A DNA stretch of 64,000 nucleotides from Hysterangium stoloniferum (lineage: Eukaryota > Basidiomycota > Agaricomycetes > Hysterangiales > Hysterangiaceae), in contig WHVD01000004.1 of the NCBI GenBank assembly GCA_015178975.1, positions 744,001 through 808,000 of the forward strand. The letters are read 5' to 3'. A program made the position numbers and the translations under genes. Position 1 is the stretch's first letter; the number at the start of each line of letters is the position of its first letter. Below, in pieces: positions 23,401 to 36,272 of this stretch. Under the pieces are notes generated by a model, which did not search any database, was not told the DNA's origin, and worked only from the letters and a program-made list of their open reading frames with translations.

Positions 23401-26400
23401 TATTTTAATTATCGATGGGTACTTCTGTGGCCTGAGTCTAAATTGACATTGCTGCTATGGATCGGCGTCACGCGACCGGTTTATCTCCGTTGAAGCTCGC
23501 TGACAGATGTTTATAGAAGTGTTACGGGAAATGAAGACCAATATAGCTGTGCGTCATATCCGTAAAAAGAGCCGGCTGGCGGGTCGACTTGCCCAGATGA
23601 GTTTACGACTTGCCTTGTTTGTTGGATGCTCCGAAGCCGTTTTTAATGTGATATACTTACCTGTCTAGGTGGTGTGATTTGCTCTATATTTGTCTCCCTT
23701 TGCGGAGATGTTCTAACTAATATGTATATTGCCATTATTACAGTTTCGAGTACAATAGTCATGTCTTGTGAAGACAGTCCGGGAAAAGGTTACTTTCAGC
23801 CTGAGATATCGGATATAGCTCAGTTTAGGCAATATCGTTGTTGGTTAATTTTGCGAGTATCTAGAGAAGGGCCTTTCTTAAAAAGGCTGTCTGAGAATAT
23901 CAAGGTCTGAGAGAAGCACGATGAACTTTCAAGATAATCCCGTAATCCGCAAAGTTTTCTGAATCGCTAAAAGATAACCCGAAACAGCGAGATGCTTTCC
24001 TTCGCCAGATTCATTGGAAAAATAATAAGATCGTTTTCCGAGACAAGGCAATACCAATGTAGCAGGTAGTGGCAAGACGCGATTGGGACTTGAGATAGCC
24101 TGTATGCATGATTTCACCGCGAGCCAGCTGTTATTTTAGTCTTCCTTCTCTCACTGCCCGTATCGCGGAAATAGATAATAGTGATCTCCCTCACCTTTGT
24201 AGTCCCCTATCGAGAGATCCGGAGGACACCATTCCTAGTAGGATCATAGTATACGTGTATTATATCTTTGGTTTATATACCGGAAGCGGGATCCCAGGTC
24301 ACGATACTAGACGCCAGCTTTGAACCTGGTGAGTGCCGGGAAAGATCGTACGAATATCACTGTTAACCAGGGAAGTTGTCCAGTCCCGGGTTTGCTGCGC
24401 TAATCATTAGTTCCGAAGTCAGCTGAGGCCTCGGCATGGCAGCTCAGGTACCTTAGGCTCGGAGATTTTGGTTCACCGACCACTCGTATTTTTTTTTCTA
24501 AAAAAAAAGAGCTTCCCTCGGAGTGAGAAGACATATTTATGTCTAATAAGATAAAAGGTTTGGAGAGGAGGATGGTATTCTGGTCTTATATAAACTATCG
24601 AATGCGAACTATACAATCAATCAGGGGAGCTTCATAACGGGATTCGCAGCATATCATGACATGCGTTTGCTGCACGCCCTCTGAATCTCTGTATGAGCTA
24701 GCTTGAGGACGTGAATCACATGGACCAGGAAAACATATCTCAACATAGTGACGTGTTTGACACGAGGGCAGCATGCCTTGGAGCGATAGCAAGAAGTGCT
24801 GGGCTTTGCGTTGACTCATGATGCGGGCCCTCAATAAATGGCCAGAGTATTCTTCACCGCTGTGAGTCATCCCAAATACTCACATGGGGACAAAAACATT
24901 TAAAAATATTTTCCGACATCATATTTTTAGGATGGAAACCCCGTACAGCGGACTCCGTGGCATGGGTTACACAACTTTTGGATCGGTGGCACCAGTTTTA
25001 CCGATGAGAGCAACAAGTCTAATATGTTTGTTCATGTCTTGATTTTTCTCTACCTCAACAATAGATTTGCTTTCCCCCTTTGTTCCGTTTTTGTAGTCTG
25101 TGAGTACTATGCCTTATGGTCGACTGTAAGTGTATGGTAGAGCTATATATATGTGTATTTTCTTTGCGTTCCGCACGCCTCGGTTCGTACTCTGGGCAAC
25201 GCACCAGGTAACCACAATTTCATCCTTCGTAGGCATGCAGAACATTGGGGAAGCCAGACTTTCCGATTCGCCAGAGGTGCTTGCGTAGTGGCACATTCCC
25301 TGTTCGGCGTAACGATGCTTGTAGGTTCGTCTCTTCAACTGCTTTGTCGGACTTGTCGATTTTTTGGAGCGCCGTTTATCTAAGGTGATGCTCAGAGACT
25401 CTCCGTATGCTTTCTAGGTCGGCATTCTTTTCGCTACTGAGGCACTGGCAGACAGCCGCCGTCGCAAGAGTTTCGGGAGTTGATTCTTATCGCCGCCCGC
25501 CACCCTTGCTGCTTTTTCGACATGCCCGTCGCCCTCTCGTTCCCTCTCACCCCTTGTGCTCTGGGACCCACACTAGTTCCAGTTCAAGAAAACCTCCTCT
25601 ATCCTGACGCTTTCCAGTCGACGTATTTAACAATAGATGAAACTGCTGTCAGTTTTCAAAAATTTCACATCCGTTCATTGACGGTGTAAGGTGAGATTTT
25701 TACATTCGGCTGGCCAAAACCCCAAATAATTTAGTAAAGAGAGGCCCAACGAGTATGATCTTTATATATATATATTCATTTATATCTATTACACCATGGC
25801 CTATGCAAGACAATATATACTCAGATAGTATCAAGTAACAACATAATCAATTTTAAAGTATTATCATTGGCATGCTGGCAAGTTGAGACATTAACTATAG
25901 TGAGAGGGAAGAGGGAGGAGCATTTGGTGGTACATGTTCATGGATCTACTACTATTCGGTAATAATCTTGCCGAAGATCTCTTCGAATTGACCGAATTCT
26001 CTGACAAAGTGTATTATATTTGGCACTCTATTAGTATGTGATAGAATTTTTGGGTGAAGGGTCTCAAAGAGGATTGAGAAGTAGGAATTCAGGTAGTAGC
26101 GGCCTCATCAGTAATATGGTTTTAAGCGCTGGGAGTTGGGGAGGAACATGCTCCAGATACTCCGCAACGCCCAAGAGCATCTTAGAATGAAGGGCTTCCT
26201 CCGGGAACCGTTCGGATCCAAACCAATTGACCGATGTTCCGCTATATGCTGAACATATTTGTCCGCTTTCCGGTTGCTTGTTCGTGCCTTCTCGAAGTCA
26301 TTATGAATACCTATAATGGTTCCCGATCAACGCAGTATGACGATCGTATTACTGTACAAAAACCCACGTTGGAGAACTCGGCCGAACGCCACCCCCGCGA

Positions 26401-29400
26401 ATTATTTCTTCGAGAACTTCTGAAGAGATACCGTGAGCCCCTCGGCGCACGCCTTAATTTTGTATTGAGTCCTCCCCACTTGGCGCAAATATCGGAGTTG
26501 ACCATTGAATAATCCGGTCTCCATGTCAATTGGGTAGCCAACACTCATCGAATGCTCCGAACGGTGAGACGCACACATGACTCCAAAATCATCCTCCTTC
26601 ACACGACATTGTGATTTCATTAGGCGAACCATCTTCGCTTCACAAACGTTGACTTCACTCAAGCATGGCTTGTCTAACATTCTGTGAATGAATAAAAATT
26701 TTCATGCTTGGGCCTTGGAGAATCATACAACGATGTACGGGATCTGTGTACAGAACGGCGCCAAGCGCCTGATAAGGTGTTCGGGTGGATCAACGGGTTG
26801 AATAGAAGCCGATTCCTAGCGCTCTGAACGATACCCACGCTCGCCGTACCGAACTTTAATGACGCTACAAGAGAAGAAAATTTTGTGATCCTTTCTTCAT
26901 CTTATCTACTAGTAAGCCTTGAAACAGTGACGAGAAGGTTTCGAACTCGGACATAATATAACTCGCAAGTCATCTGATTCGCGCATATAAACGGCGGCTA
27001 AGGCGATCAGTGGCGAAAGACTTGTGAGGTGGCAAACTGCACTGGTGACAGGTAACGAGACAAACATACTTGACATTCGGACAATAGAAAACAGCTACTC
27101 CCCTCATGGATTTCCTGGGGAGAGAAGGAAGGTTTTAGCAGAGAGGAAAATTACATGGGGCGTTTATTTTCCATTTGGAGTATTTATTGAAGAGTCTTCC
27201 TACATTGATTATTGTGATGTAAGTTTCAAAGTTCGTAAGATTTATTGCAAAATTACATTAAAGTAATTTGGTAACTATTCCTTTCAGTGGACCTGGCTCA
27301 TTCCCTTCATCCGCAGGATCGACGAAGGTTTACCCTAGGAAGGCAACAAAGGGAAGACCCATGGACACCCGAGGGTGTAACCGCAAAACACAGAACCAAC
27401 CAGACACCGAGGTACGCCGCTGGTTCGGAGGGTATGAATGAGAAAAAAAGATGTGATATCATCGCTGGATACTACCATGAATGCTGCGAGTTCCAAGAAG
27501 GAAACCTAATCGATCAAATTCAGTTTACCAGACGGGGTTAAGAATCAACTAACACTACCCATTATGGGGACGATTTCTTGAGAAGCCGCCGGATCATATA
27601 AGGCAAGTGATTGGAGTATTTACTAGGTTGAGCTTATTATCATGAGTTGATCTTGAGCGATAAGTTCTACTCCAGGATGCTATTATCCGCGAAGAAGAAA
27701 CCCAGCTACCAGGGTGCATACTAAAAATTTCCTGTAAGCTCTGATTAAACATCCGGTTCAGTTCACTGGCTTTGAAGCGTCGAGGATCCGCGGAATCAAC
27801 AACTCAGATTGACAAGTGCGTGTCCGAGTCGATTTGGCTGTGAAAACCTCTGTTCAGTCTACATTTTTCTTCATAATGTTTTCACTAAGGCGAATGAACA
27901 ACGACTCGGAAAGTGGGACCGCACTCCCATGCCCATACTTACAGTACCATAATGAAGAAAAAACTTCGAAAGAACTCCGTATACTCTAATGCATTAACCG
28001 GGAAAGATTTATGATGTCTTGAACAAAATTACATTAAATTGTTCCCATCTTTTGGCAAGAAATCCTGAAGTATTTGGATTGTCGGTGAGAATCATACAAT
28101 TCCCGACATATAATCCAGGGTATCATTCCTCGACATCAAACGGTTGCCGTGATAAACCTGAGCGCGTTCCTTTGAATCCTTCAGATTAAGATGGCTCCGA
28201 GGACAAGGTCGGGGACCGCCTACAAGTCTCCGCAGGGAAGCGCAGTATGGTACTTATTTCAAATGGCCAGTGGACACAATCCACTAGGAGCCATGGGCCT
28301 TTCTTCGTGGATGTGCCATATCTGATTCAGATACATCAGACAGCGCTTCATTGCACCTTCATAATCTTCCCCGCTAGCTTAACCACAAATTGAAGGCGCT
28401 CTGGATCCACAACGTGGCAACACGATTCGAGTTGAGCCGCTGGTGCTGGCACATTGCCTGGCGTTAACTAGTCTTCTTAGTCAAATGTAGAATTTATTTC
28501 TGCATGCCAAATCGCACTGTGCCTCAAGGCAGAAGGGTCACTGTTATGACTTCTAAGTGAAAAACAAACAGGCTAGTTGATTGAACTATAACCATGTGCA
28601 TCCTAAGCTACAGTTGTTGATATTTGAGTAATGCTTACCTATGACACCATGGTAAAGTTCGGATATTCCTCGCCCAATTAATAACAAACTTGGTCCGCTG
28701 TTTACAATGCCCGGTTGGGAAATCTTTTACATCCGATTTGATGTACCTTGCGACCAACAAACATAGCCTTGCGTAATTGCGTTACTCCTATCGCCCACCT
28801 CTTAAACCCTGATTCAGTATAAACTTTTTCCCCCTCTTCAAGATTCCCCTGTTTAAAGCAAGATATACCCCGGCCTCCTCTCTTACGATTAACAGATTAA
28901 TCAAAAAGAAGACGACTGTTTGATAAGATTCGAGATTATTGAAATCAATTCTCCTACTAGCACAGCGGTGTACCACAGGTGCGCAGGCGCAGTATATTGT
29001 ACAGTAATAAAATGGCGCTACTTATGAGCAGCCCTTCCTTTAATAACATCGTTTGGACAAATTCCGGATGTAAGTTGAAAATAACATAGCTGTCGTGCTT
29101 ATAAATCGAGCGTAGCTTCGACCGAATCTTAGATACCCTGATGCTGAGCTCACAGCACTTTTGAATCTTCCCAAATGTCAATGGGAAGAACTGTTATCCA
29201 ACTTGGATCAATACGGATCAGTGATCAAACTCTCCAAGGCTAAGGATATCATTCCAACGTTAATGTACCATTAATTTGGTCAGCTCATCACGACCGAATT
29301 TAAAAGATGTGCCGTCGAACTCTTTCGAGTAATACGAAAGAAGCGCCATAGCCATTATAAACCACAGATACGTCCACATTGGACTACGATACCCTGGGTA

Positions 29401-29529
29401 CGATGTAAAAATATACAGTTAATAACCCGGCCATCTACGTGTCCGATTATACCATGCGAGTATCAAATGACGGGGCTAAATAAAGTTAACGGTAACGTTA
29501 ATAACGCAACAAGTGATAAAATAAGCTAT
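20483..29529. other. About 9 kb with no recognisable gene
   Basis: Only ORFs of about 60-105 codons are present, on both strands and mutually overlapping, without domains, signal peptides or consistent splice patterns. Base composition is mixed and there are no long repeats, so this is not a fresh transposon. A few homopolymer A or T runs occur (for example near 24490 and 25770). It could be decayed sequence or hold non-coding transcripts; nothing positive can be claimed. Confidence 0.5.
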
Positions 29530-31288
29530 TTATACGCACGTAATCGGATGTTTAGGAGTAAACTTAATAGAGGAATGGTTCTTGACGCCCTCGATACGGT
29601 GATACGCGTTAAGATTTTTGTGCAGAGTGAGTTGGAAGACCGATACGCTTCCTTGACTGAAAATAGATCAAGCATTAGCAGAGACAGATGCACGCGTGAG
29701 TGAACGCGTACCGAGAAGCAATAATGGCGTAGGCCAAGAAGAAGACCCAAATTCTGTACCAACGGTCGCCGTATTTGGCAATGACGTTCTCCTTGTTCGA
29801 AACCCAATTCTTGTACCACCTATAGATTGTCGCAGAGTAGTGAACGCCAAGAACGTCGATATTTTTGACCTCGAAGCCGGCGGATTCAAGCTATGACCGC
29901 GCTCAGCGGGAAACAAAGCAGTCGGGAGAATAGGAATATACCTGATTGACTACCCAACCGAGCGAGCAACTGGCGTCAGCCCCCGGGAAAATGTACTTGT
30001 TCATGAAAAGACCCCTGAAGTCATTAGTTAGTGAAGACTTGAGAAGCAAGCACAGTTAGAAGGATACCATATGAGATCTTCGTATTGCCAAGAAGGACGA
30101 ATACCAGCAACCTGGAACACGAATGTCCCATCATCATCCAGTAAATCATACACCTGTCTCAAAAAGGTCCCATATCGCCTGATTCCAACATGCTACAATT
30201 TGTGATCTCAATATTTAACTAGATACACTCCAAGGATTATACCTCAGCCATTTCAAGGGACACAATCTTGGTATAGTGTCCTTTCGCGACAGGGATTTCC
30301 CTGTAGTCGCAGCACAGAATACGGGCACGGTTGGTATCGACACCGTTGGCGGCAATACGCTCATTGCCAAACTTGGTCTGATTTTTTGAGAGGGTGACAC
30401 CGGTGACATCGCAACCGTAGTTTTTTGCGGCGAAAGCGACGAGTGTGCTCCAGCCACAGCCAATATCGAGAAGTCTGTCGGTAGGCTGCAAATCGAGTTT
30501 TTCGGAGACGACGGTGAGCTTATTGTCTTGGAGCTCTTCGAGAGTCTCTTCGCGCTCAAGGTCGAGTACGATGCCGGAGGTGTAGACCATGCGGGGGCCG
30601 AGGAACCAAGAATAGAAGTCGTCCCCTCCTGTGAGAGGGATGAACAGCGTGCCATCCCCCAATTCAGATAATTACGTACGGTCATAATGGTCCCGGACTT
30701 GATCTTCGTCCTGGCTCTGCGTGTGGAGAATGACATCCGGAATCAGGCGTGTCAGGACGTATTTGAAGAGTTCCGGGGTGAACGTAAACTTTGCCCAGTC
30801 GTGGCGCTGTTCCAGGACCTCCAACACGTCACCTGACGTGGCGGGGTCGATGTCATTATGAATTACACGGAGAAACGCGCGCGCGACGCACCTTTGAACT
30901 CTATCTTGCCATCAAAGTAGGCATCGTGGAACACCTGCATGGGGATCTTTTTGTCCCCGCCGTACAGCTGCTTCAGTCCGGCATCCTTGATTTCGATATA
31001 CTCCTCCAGCGGCTTCCCAGGCAGCGAAACCTTGTAATTCTTCCTGGGGCCGTACGTGCTCATTATAGTCCAATATGCCATCGTAACAGGGAGCCCGCAC
31101 ACGAGAAACATGAACCAATACGTGTAGAATCCACCGCGGCTGACCAGCGGCAGCATGCGCTTCACGATCCACGGCACGACAAGGACAAGGGCAGCGAGGT
31201 GGAGGTTGGAGAAGGACCCATTGCCCTCAGCAAGACCCACTTCAGGAGCATTTTTAATAGCAGGCGTCGACGTCGTACGGACCCCCAT
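29530..31288 (-). CDS. Sphingolipid C9-methyltransferase
   Basis: Adds the C9 methyl branch to the sphingoid base of fungal glucosylceramides, using S-adenosylmethionine, at the ER membrane. Seven exons read downwards: 31288-30892, 30832-30680, 30628-30243, 30192-30068, 30014-29942, 29890-29712, 29656-29530, giving 479 residues. Two membrane segments lie near residues 30-75 (LHLAALVLVVPWIV and TYWFMFLVCGLPVTMAYW). The methyltransferase domain belongs to the cyclopropane-fatty-acid synthase superfamily: DEDQVRDHYDRGDDFYSWFL, then the SAM-binding LLDIGCGWSTLVAFAAKNYG, then VTLSKNQTKFG and VSLEMAEHVGIRRY. The C-terminal half has FVFQVAGIRPSWQYEDLIWG and VLGVHYSATIYRWYKNW. All introns are 50-59 nt GT-AG. 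Family assignment is firm; the substrate follows from the fungal family. Confidence 0.94.
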
Positions 31289-31902
31289 GGCTAGATATGT
31301 AGGTGGGCTCGAAATTTGTTTCAGCCTTTTATGGTTGGTTGGGTACTTACGTCAGCAGCCGATGAAGCGACGCCAAGTAAACTGTGGTGTTAGTTCCCCA
31401 TGAATGTTTGGATAAATACTAGATAGTAACGAATAACTGGTACTTGCTCGCGGTAGCGTACCGAACTAGCTGAAGAGCTCTAACAACTACGAGTATTAAA
31501 TATATATACCTGACTAGCAGCTGTGACTAGCAACAAGATCTTATGCGTGACATGATATACTCGTACCTTATTTCGGGTTCTTAAATTTAAAAGTGAAGAA
31601 GTCCTCGTTAAATATTCTAATTCGTGCCCTACATAATACAACAAGCCATTGACCAAACAGCAAGAATTCATTCATGACTGTTGAAGATCCAGTACTTCGA
31701 GGGCCTTACACAAATTCTAGCAGTAGGCAAATAAATCAAATAGATGTGCATGTCGTGAATGGTATAAACAGAGCGTGAGTGTCGTAAAGAAAACATGCAA
31801 CGGATCTACAACAGCAACCAACCGTGACAGACAAGTACAACAATATTCCTGTACGCGAACAAATTCCACGAAACTACAAATGTCCTTTCACAATAGGCCT
31901 TT
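31289..31902. other. Spacer between the C9-methyltransferase start and the P450 stop
   Basis: About 610 bp, AT-rich, holding the methyltransferase promoter and the P450 3' end. No TATA box stands out and nothing else was recognised. Confidence 0.45.
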
Positions 31903-34296
31903 TTACAGCGCTAGTGCTCGATTCAGAATGAGTTGTCGCGCGTTGGCGGAGCGGGGGACAAGGCGGCATTCGAATGGCTCTGGATAGCTAATGAATGCAA
32001 CAACAACATGGGTCACTGACGCGAGTGAGGGGAGGGTGCGCTGGATTCTCACCTGATGAATCCCGTCGTGTACGAGTATTTTAAGGGCAGTTCATTCCCA
32101 CGCCCATCGATCTTCTTGGAGATGTTGAAAGTGGCAAGAATAGACACGATGAGAATAAATAGCGAGTCATTGGCGAGATGGCGCCCAGGGCAGATTCTAC
32201 AGGATTTTATGTTAGTTGGGGAGACGTTTTTTATGTGAGGAAGAGATGCGCAATGAACCTCCGTCCAAATCCGAAGACGTATCCGTGGGGATCCGGGGGC
32301 GATAGTCCCACTTGCAAAAATCGTTCGGGTTCGAAGGCGGCGGGGCGTATATGCCGCATTTCATCTTGGGAAAGAGCCCTAAAAAGGCGGAAAGTTAATA
32401 CTAGTGAATGGCGTTTACTGCGAAAGGTGTGTCCTACCAAACGTTGGCAATCACTTGACTGCCCGCAGGAATACGATAGCCTGCGTTGTGAAACATCGGT
32501 TAGGAGAGTCTATTTATTTAATATTTAGTGAAAACAAGCTTTACCTCGATACTCATCCTCGTCAGAGATGCGGGGAAAACCTACCCAATATATCAGTCAA
32601 ATGAGCTTCAAGACGCGGTGTAACAAGCTGTTTACCGAGAGGAACTGTAGGATGCCACCTCAAAGTCTCCTTAATCAACGCCGTCACGTAGGGCAGCGAA
32701 TCGCGGTCATTGAAGTCGGGGAGTCGCTCCCCACTCGTCACGCGATCGATCTCTGCCTGCGCGAGGGCCTGTTTCTCGGGGAACAGGATCATTGCGATGA
32801 TAAATGTCATCACTGTGCCGTATATCTGGGCGGAATTGTTAGCGGCGGTCCGGTAAGGCGTGTCGGCTGACTTACCGTCTCTCCACCGGCTAGTGGCGAT
32901 CAGGCGGGTGTGTTAGTGGAGGGGCTTTGATAGATAGCGGATAAAGGTACCTCCATAGAGCGTGCCAGCCGCCCACTTGATGGTGTTCTCAGCATCGTCA
33001 TCCATTCGTCCGTATTCGTGTTCAATATTGTTCAATAAGTCGGAGACAATCGATGAGGGAGCGGTGCCCTTGGCCTTTAGGTTCGGTCTGGGGTATTAGT
33101 ACATTGCACATTTAACAGACTTGAAGACCAACCATGTCGCTTTTCACACGTTGATAAGGGCGGTCGACTACAGATTGGAGCTGCCTGCGTCCCTCCAGAG
33201 CTTCTCTACGGAAGTTGGCGAAGGGAAAATTGACCGGAATGTGCTTGACTAAATCACGTTGGTTAGGCCGGCTTAAGCACCATCAGGAACAGTTTGTGAC
33301 AAAGACACACGAGCCGGGATCACATCAACAAGGTAGGTGCCTGGTACCAAAACCTTGTTGATTTTGTCAAATAAGCTCTCGGCTTCAGTAATATACTGGC
33401 GTCGAGGTTAGTCATTTCCCCAAAATGACAAGAGTGGGTGTGTCAATCTCACGTCTTCGTCAGCGCTTGTGATAGATAATCCGTATGTTGTCATCATTAA
33501 CATCCGACCAGCCGCCCTGAGATAAAAGGTGTCAGCGGATTAGCGGCGATCGATTGAAAGATGGCAACGGTACAATCGCAATTGGGCAGCAAACGCCTCG
33601 GGACTGTCCAAAAGGGATTTCAGGAAGAGAACAGAAACTTGTGCTTGCAAGGGAGCGTATTTCTTGATCGCTTCAGGATTAAGCGCGACTTTGGCTAGTG
33701 TTCTGTGTTTCTTCCATGTGGTGTCATATTGAAGTAGGGAGGTACTCTGGATGTGGATTCGGATGCTGAGAGGGCTTGAAATGGACAGGATATAGTCAAT
33801 GTATTACCTGGTTTAAACCCATTAGTTCACCTCCCATGGGGATGACGGGCCGATTTGAGTAGCGAAGACTCCTTTTTTCCAAGAGATCAAAAATTGAGTC
33901 CCATGTGTTGAGGACGATTATTGTCTTTCCGAGGACGTTCAAGGACATTATGTCTTTCGAAAGAATTGTGTGGCGTCAGAGCTTGTAGGATCTGAAGCTT
34001 TACCGAAAAGACTCACCGTATTGATTCTTGAGCTCAGTAAATCTTATCCACGCTGATTTGGTGGGTATATCGAGAAGGTTACCAAGAAGCCATTTGGGAG
34101 TGGGCCCTGGTGGAAGTGGTAAAGTAGTCGACTTGAATCGAGCATATATAGATTCGCGGGCAGCCCAGAGAAGATGTGCAACATAAACAACGAGACAAAT
34201 GAGAAGCAAGTTGGGACCATCCATGGCTGGAAGCCATTGGGAGGGGGATGAGAGGTGGGGTACCCAAGGACCCAAGAGAAGGGGGGAAGAAAGCAT
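31903..34296 (-). CDS. Cytochrome P450 monooxygenase
   Basis: Haem-thiolate monooxygenase, membrane-anchored; substrate unknown. Fourteen exons read downwards: 34296-34017, 33953-33808, 33746-33574, 33516-33453, 33395-33311, 33248-33133, 33074-32951, 32889-32876, 32825-32636, 32580-32545, 32480-32438, 32378-32259, 32196-32053, 31987-31903, all in phase, 539 residues. From 34224 a second ATG would start [20 protein letters not shown], a typical ER anchor, followed by the Pro-rich [11 protein letters not shown] hinge. Conserved elements are the I-helix AGGET (Gly and Thr for oxygen activation), the ExxR motif in [12 protein letters not shown], and the haem loop [14 protein letters not shown] with the Cys ligand. 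It resembles the large CYP64-type clans expanded in wood- and litter-associated Agaricomycetes. The 14-nt exon that carries the I-helix motif is unusual. Confidence 0.93.
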
Positions 34297-35247
34297 GGAA
34301 ACGAAGAGAAAGAAAATATGAAGAGTGAAATATAATATGTGAAATGGATGGTATTTATATCTACACTTAGAAGCTACGCAGGTACGACGATCACCGCTTC
34401 TTTACGAGCGGAGATCAAGACTCATATAGGTCTCATCTGACGAGATGAGACGCATACGGCTCAACAAGTGGGATTAGATCTGGTTTAATCAATAATAAGA
34501 TCAATGCAAGTGGTGAAGGTAACCTTCCGATTTTGGTATCACAGAAACTGATTAATAGAGCTGGTGGAGGAGGCGTGTGAATGTTGGGAGTGAGGCTGAA
34601 TAGAACTTTCATTAAACTAAGTTTGGATGGAAGTGAGACGTTTCATTAACATGCAAGAACTGCACATGATCCACTGACCTTGCACCGATGAATGGGCAGC
34701 GTCACAAGGGTGCATCATTACGTGCAGTGAGGGAGATATATGGTTTCGGTTAGAACTGTGGCTGCAGTACACACGGGTGTATCTGTATATGCGAAATGCA
34801 CACGGATGTATATCGGCCATCAAAATGGGTATCATTTCTACACTTAGGGTTAGGGTCAACCATTACAGTAACAAACTTTGTCGGAAAAATCCGAAAATCC
34901 TGATCAGGCCTGTCGGCCTGGCTAGATGCCGACTTACCTGCACCCAGGCATGAGCAGCCGGCATCAAGTATCAGGCAAGCAGTGCTCGGCACAGGCCGGC
35001 ACAGACACTTGGCAGTCTGACTAAGATCTGTGCAGACGCTGGCTCAATTAACCGGCGTGACACTCAGTGACGATCTGCATTCCACCATTGGACATCGACG
35101 GACGATCGAGCAGGGAAACCTGCTGGCCTCGCAGCACGACCTGCGTCAGCTTCGGTGATCATTGATCTCGGCTTAAAACCTCTATCCCCTGACAGGTGTA
35201 CCCCCCCAACCGTATACCGGCGTTTGAGTCTTGGGGTTGTTCGTCGT
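34297..35247. other. Spacer with CAGGCCTG-rich patch
   Basis: No gene recognised. Around 34895-35010 the sequence is rich in short palindromic words such as CTGATCAGGCCTG and GCCGGC. A similar patch occurs at 36750-36890 on the other side of the amine oxidase relic. Confidence 0.45.
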
Positions 35248-35428
35248 GCTGGTTTTGCTACAAAGAGCTTGTGGGTAGTTAGGGATGTCGAGGATGGTCT
35301 TGGAGGTAGGATGTGGCCTGCGGGTCACTATGTTCCCCAGACGACCGATGCGCCTGAAGATTCAGTTGATGGTTGGATGCAGACGGAGAGCATTGAGAAT
35401 GAAGATATTGTTTTGTTCCTTACGTTGG
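35248..35428 (+). pseudogene. Copper amine oxidase, C-terminal fragment
   Basis: An open stretch of about 60 codons matches the C-terminal region of fungal copper amine oxidases, which oxidatively deaminate primary amines: GFATKSLWVVRDVEDGLGGR, then WPAGHYVPQTTDAPEDSVDG, then ESIENEDIVLFLTLG. In the family this is followed by an HIPRPEDFPVMP-like copper-site segment; here the frame reaches a GTATGC that could be a donor, but no continuing exon with that motif was found. No upstream exons with the topaquinone NYD/E motif were seen either. It is therefore an isolated relic or captured fragment. Family assignment is fairly secure from the ENED block; the exact ends are approximate. Confidence 0.65.
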
Positions 35429-35482
35429 GTATGCTTGTAGAAGTCGCCACCCCACACGAGCACCGGCACTGCAACTAGCACT

Positions 35483-36272
35483 ATGTCCTCCCACGCCCGC
35501 TCAGCCTCCAGCAGCTCGGTTCCCGCGAGCCGCATCCGCTCAGCATCGCCGCACCTGCCTGTCTCGTTCGGCCACAGCTACAGCCACAGCCAACACAACC
35601 CCGCCGCGTCGACATCGACCCTCCTCGCGCATCTCGGGGCCGCTGCCGCACACGCTGACGCGGACGGCGTGCAGGGAGGCGCTGATGATGGGTGCGGGCA
35701 GGGCGACTCCGCCGCCGCCGTTTGATGCGCCAGGGAACCCTGGGGCTGGGCCGGGGCCGGGGGATTCGCTGACGTCGTTGCGGTTGGTGGGAGATGGAGA
35801 TGGGGAGGAGGCGGGGATGGTCACTGTGCCACAGTCGTTGGGGCAGCCATCACTGGAGGCGGCTGGGGAGGACGGCAGCGGGCCGGCGGCGGCGGAGACG
35901 CCTGTTGGTGGGAGGATGTCATTGTCGTCGGGTGCGGGTGCGGGAGAGAAGACGCTCGATTCTGATGATATGTCGGGGGACACATCGCTTGCATCGATCA
36001 TGGATGCATCTATCTCGACTCCCGAAACGACATTTACAGTCGGACACCCTCCTCCTGACGTCAGCAAGGACACGCCTGTTCCGCTGTCATTGGCGCTTTA
36101 CATACCTGGCGTGCCTGCTACGGCCGCTGCGAAGTCGGCTCCTACGCCGCCGCCGACTCCTCCGTCACAACACTCACATTCACAGCGGCAGTCATCATCA
36201 TCGCATCGGTTATCTGTGCCTGTTATTACTGTCGCGCCTGTGAGACCTGCCACTCCCTTATCGCCAGTGTAG
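35483..36272 (+). CDS. Low-complexity Pro/Ser/Gly-rich hypothetical protein
   Basis: GC-rich open sequence in two overlapping plus frames. One starts at ATG 35483 (MSSHARSASSSSVPASRIRS) and runs to 35725; the other opens before 35630 and runs to 36272, with its first ATG at 35685 (MMGAGRATPPPPFDAPGNPG). Its later part contains SLALYIPGVPATAAAKSAP and a Ser/His/Gln-rich tail. No intron was found that joins the two frames, so either a frameshift is present or only the second frame is used. The opposite strand is also open over much of the region, a warning that composition alone may keep frames open. No domain was recognised. Confidence 0.35.

Noticed and set aside
35540-36073. 177-codon open frame on the minus strand opposite the Pro/Ser-rich ORF
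   Set aside because: Open because of GC-rich low-complexity composition; the plus frame is longer and has somewhat more protein-like segments. No domain on either strand.
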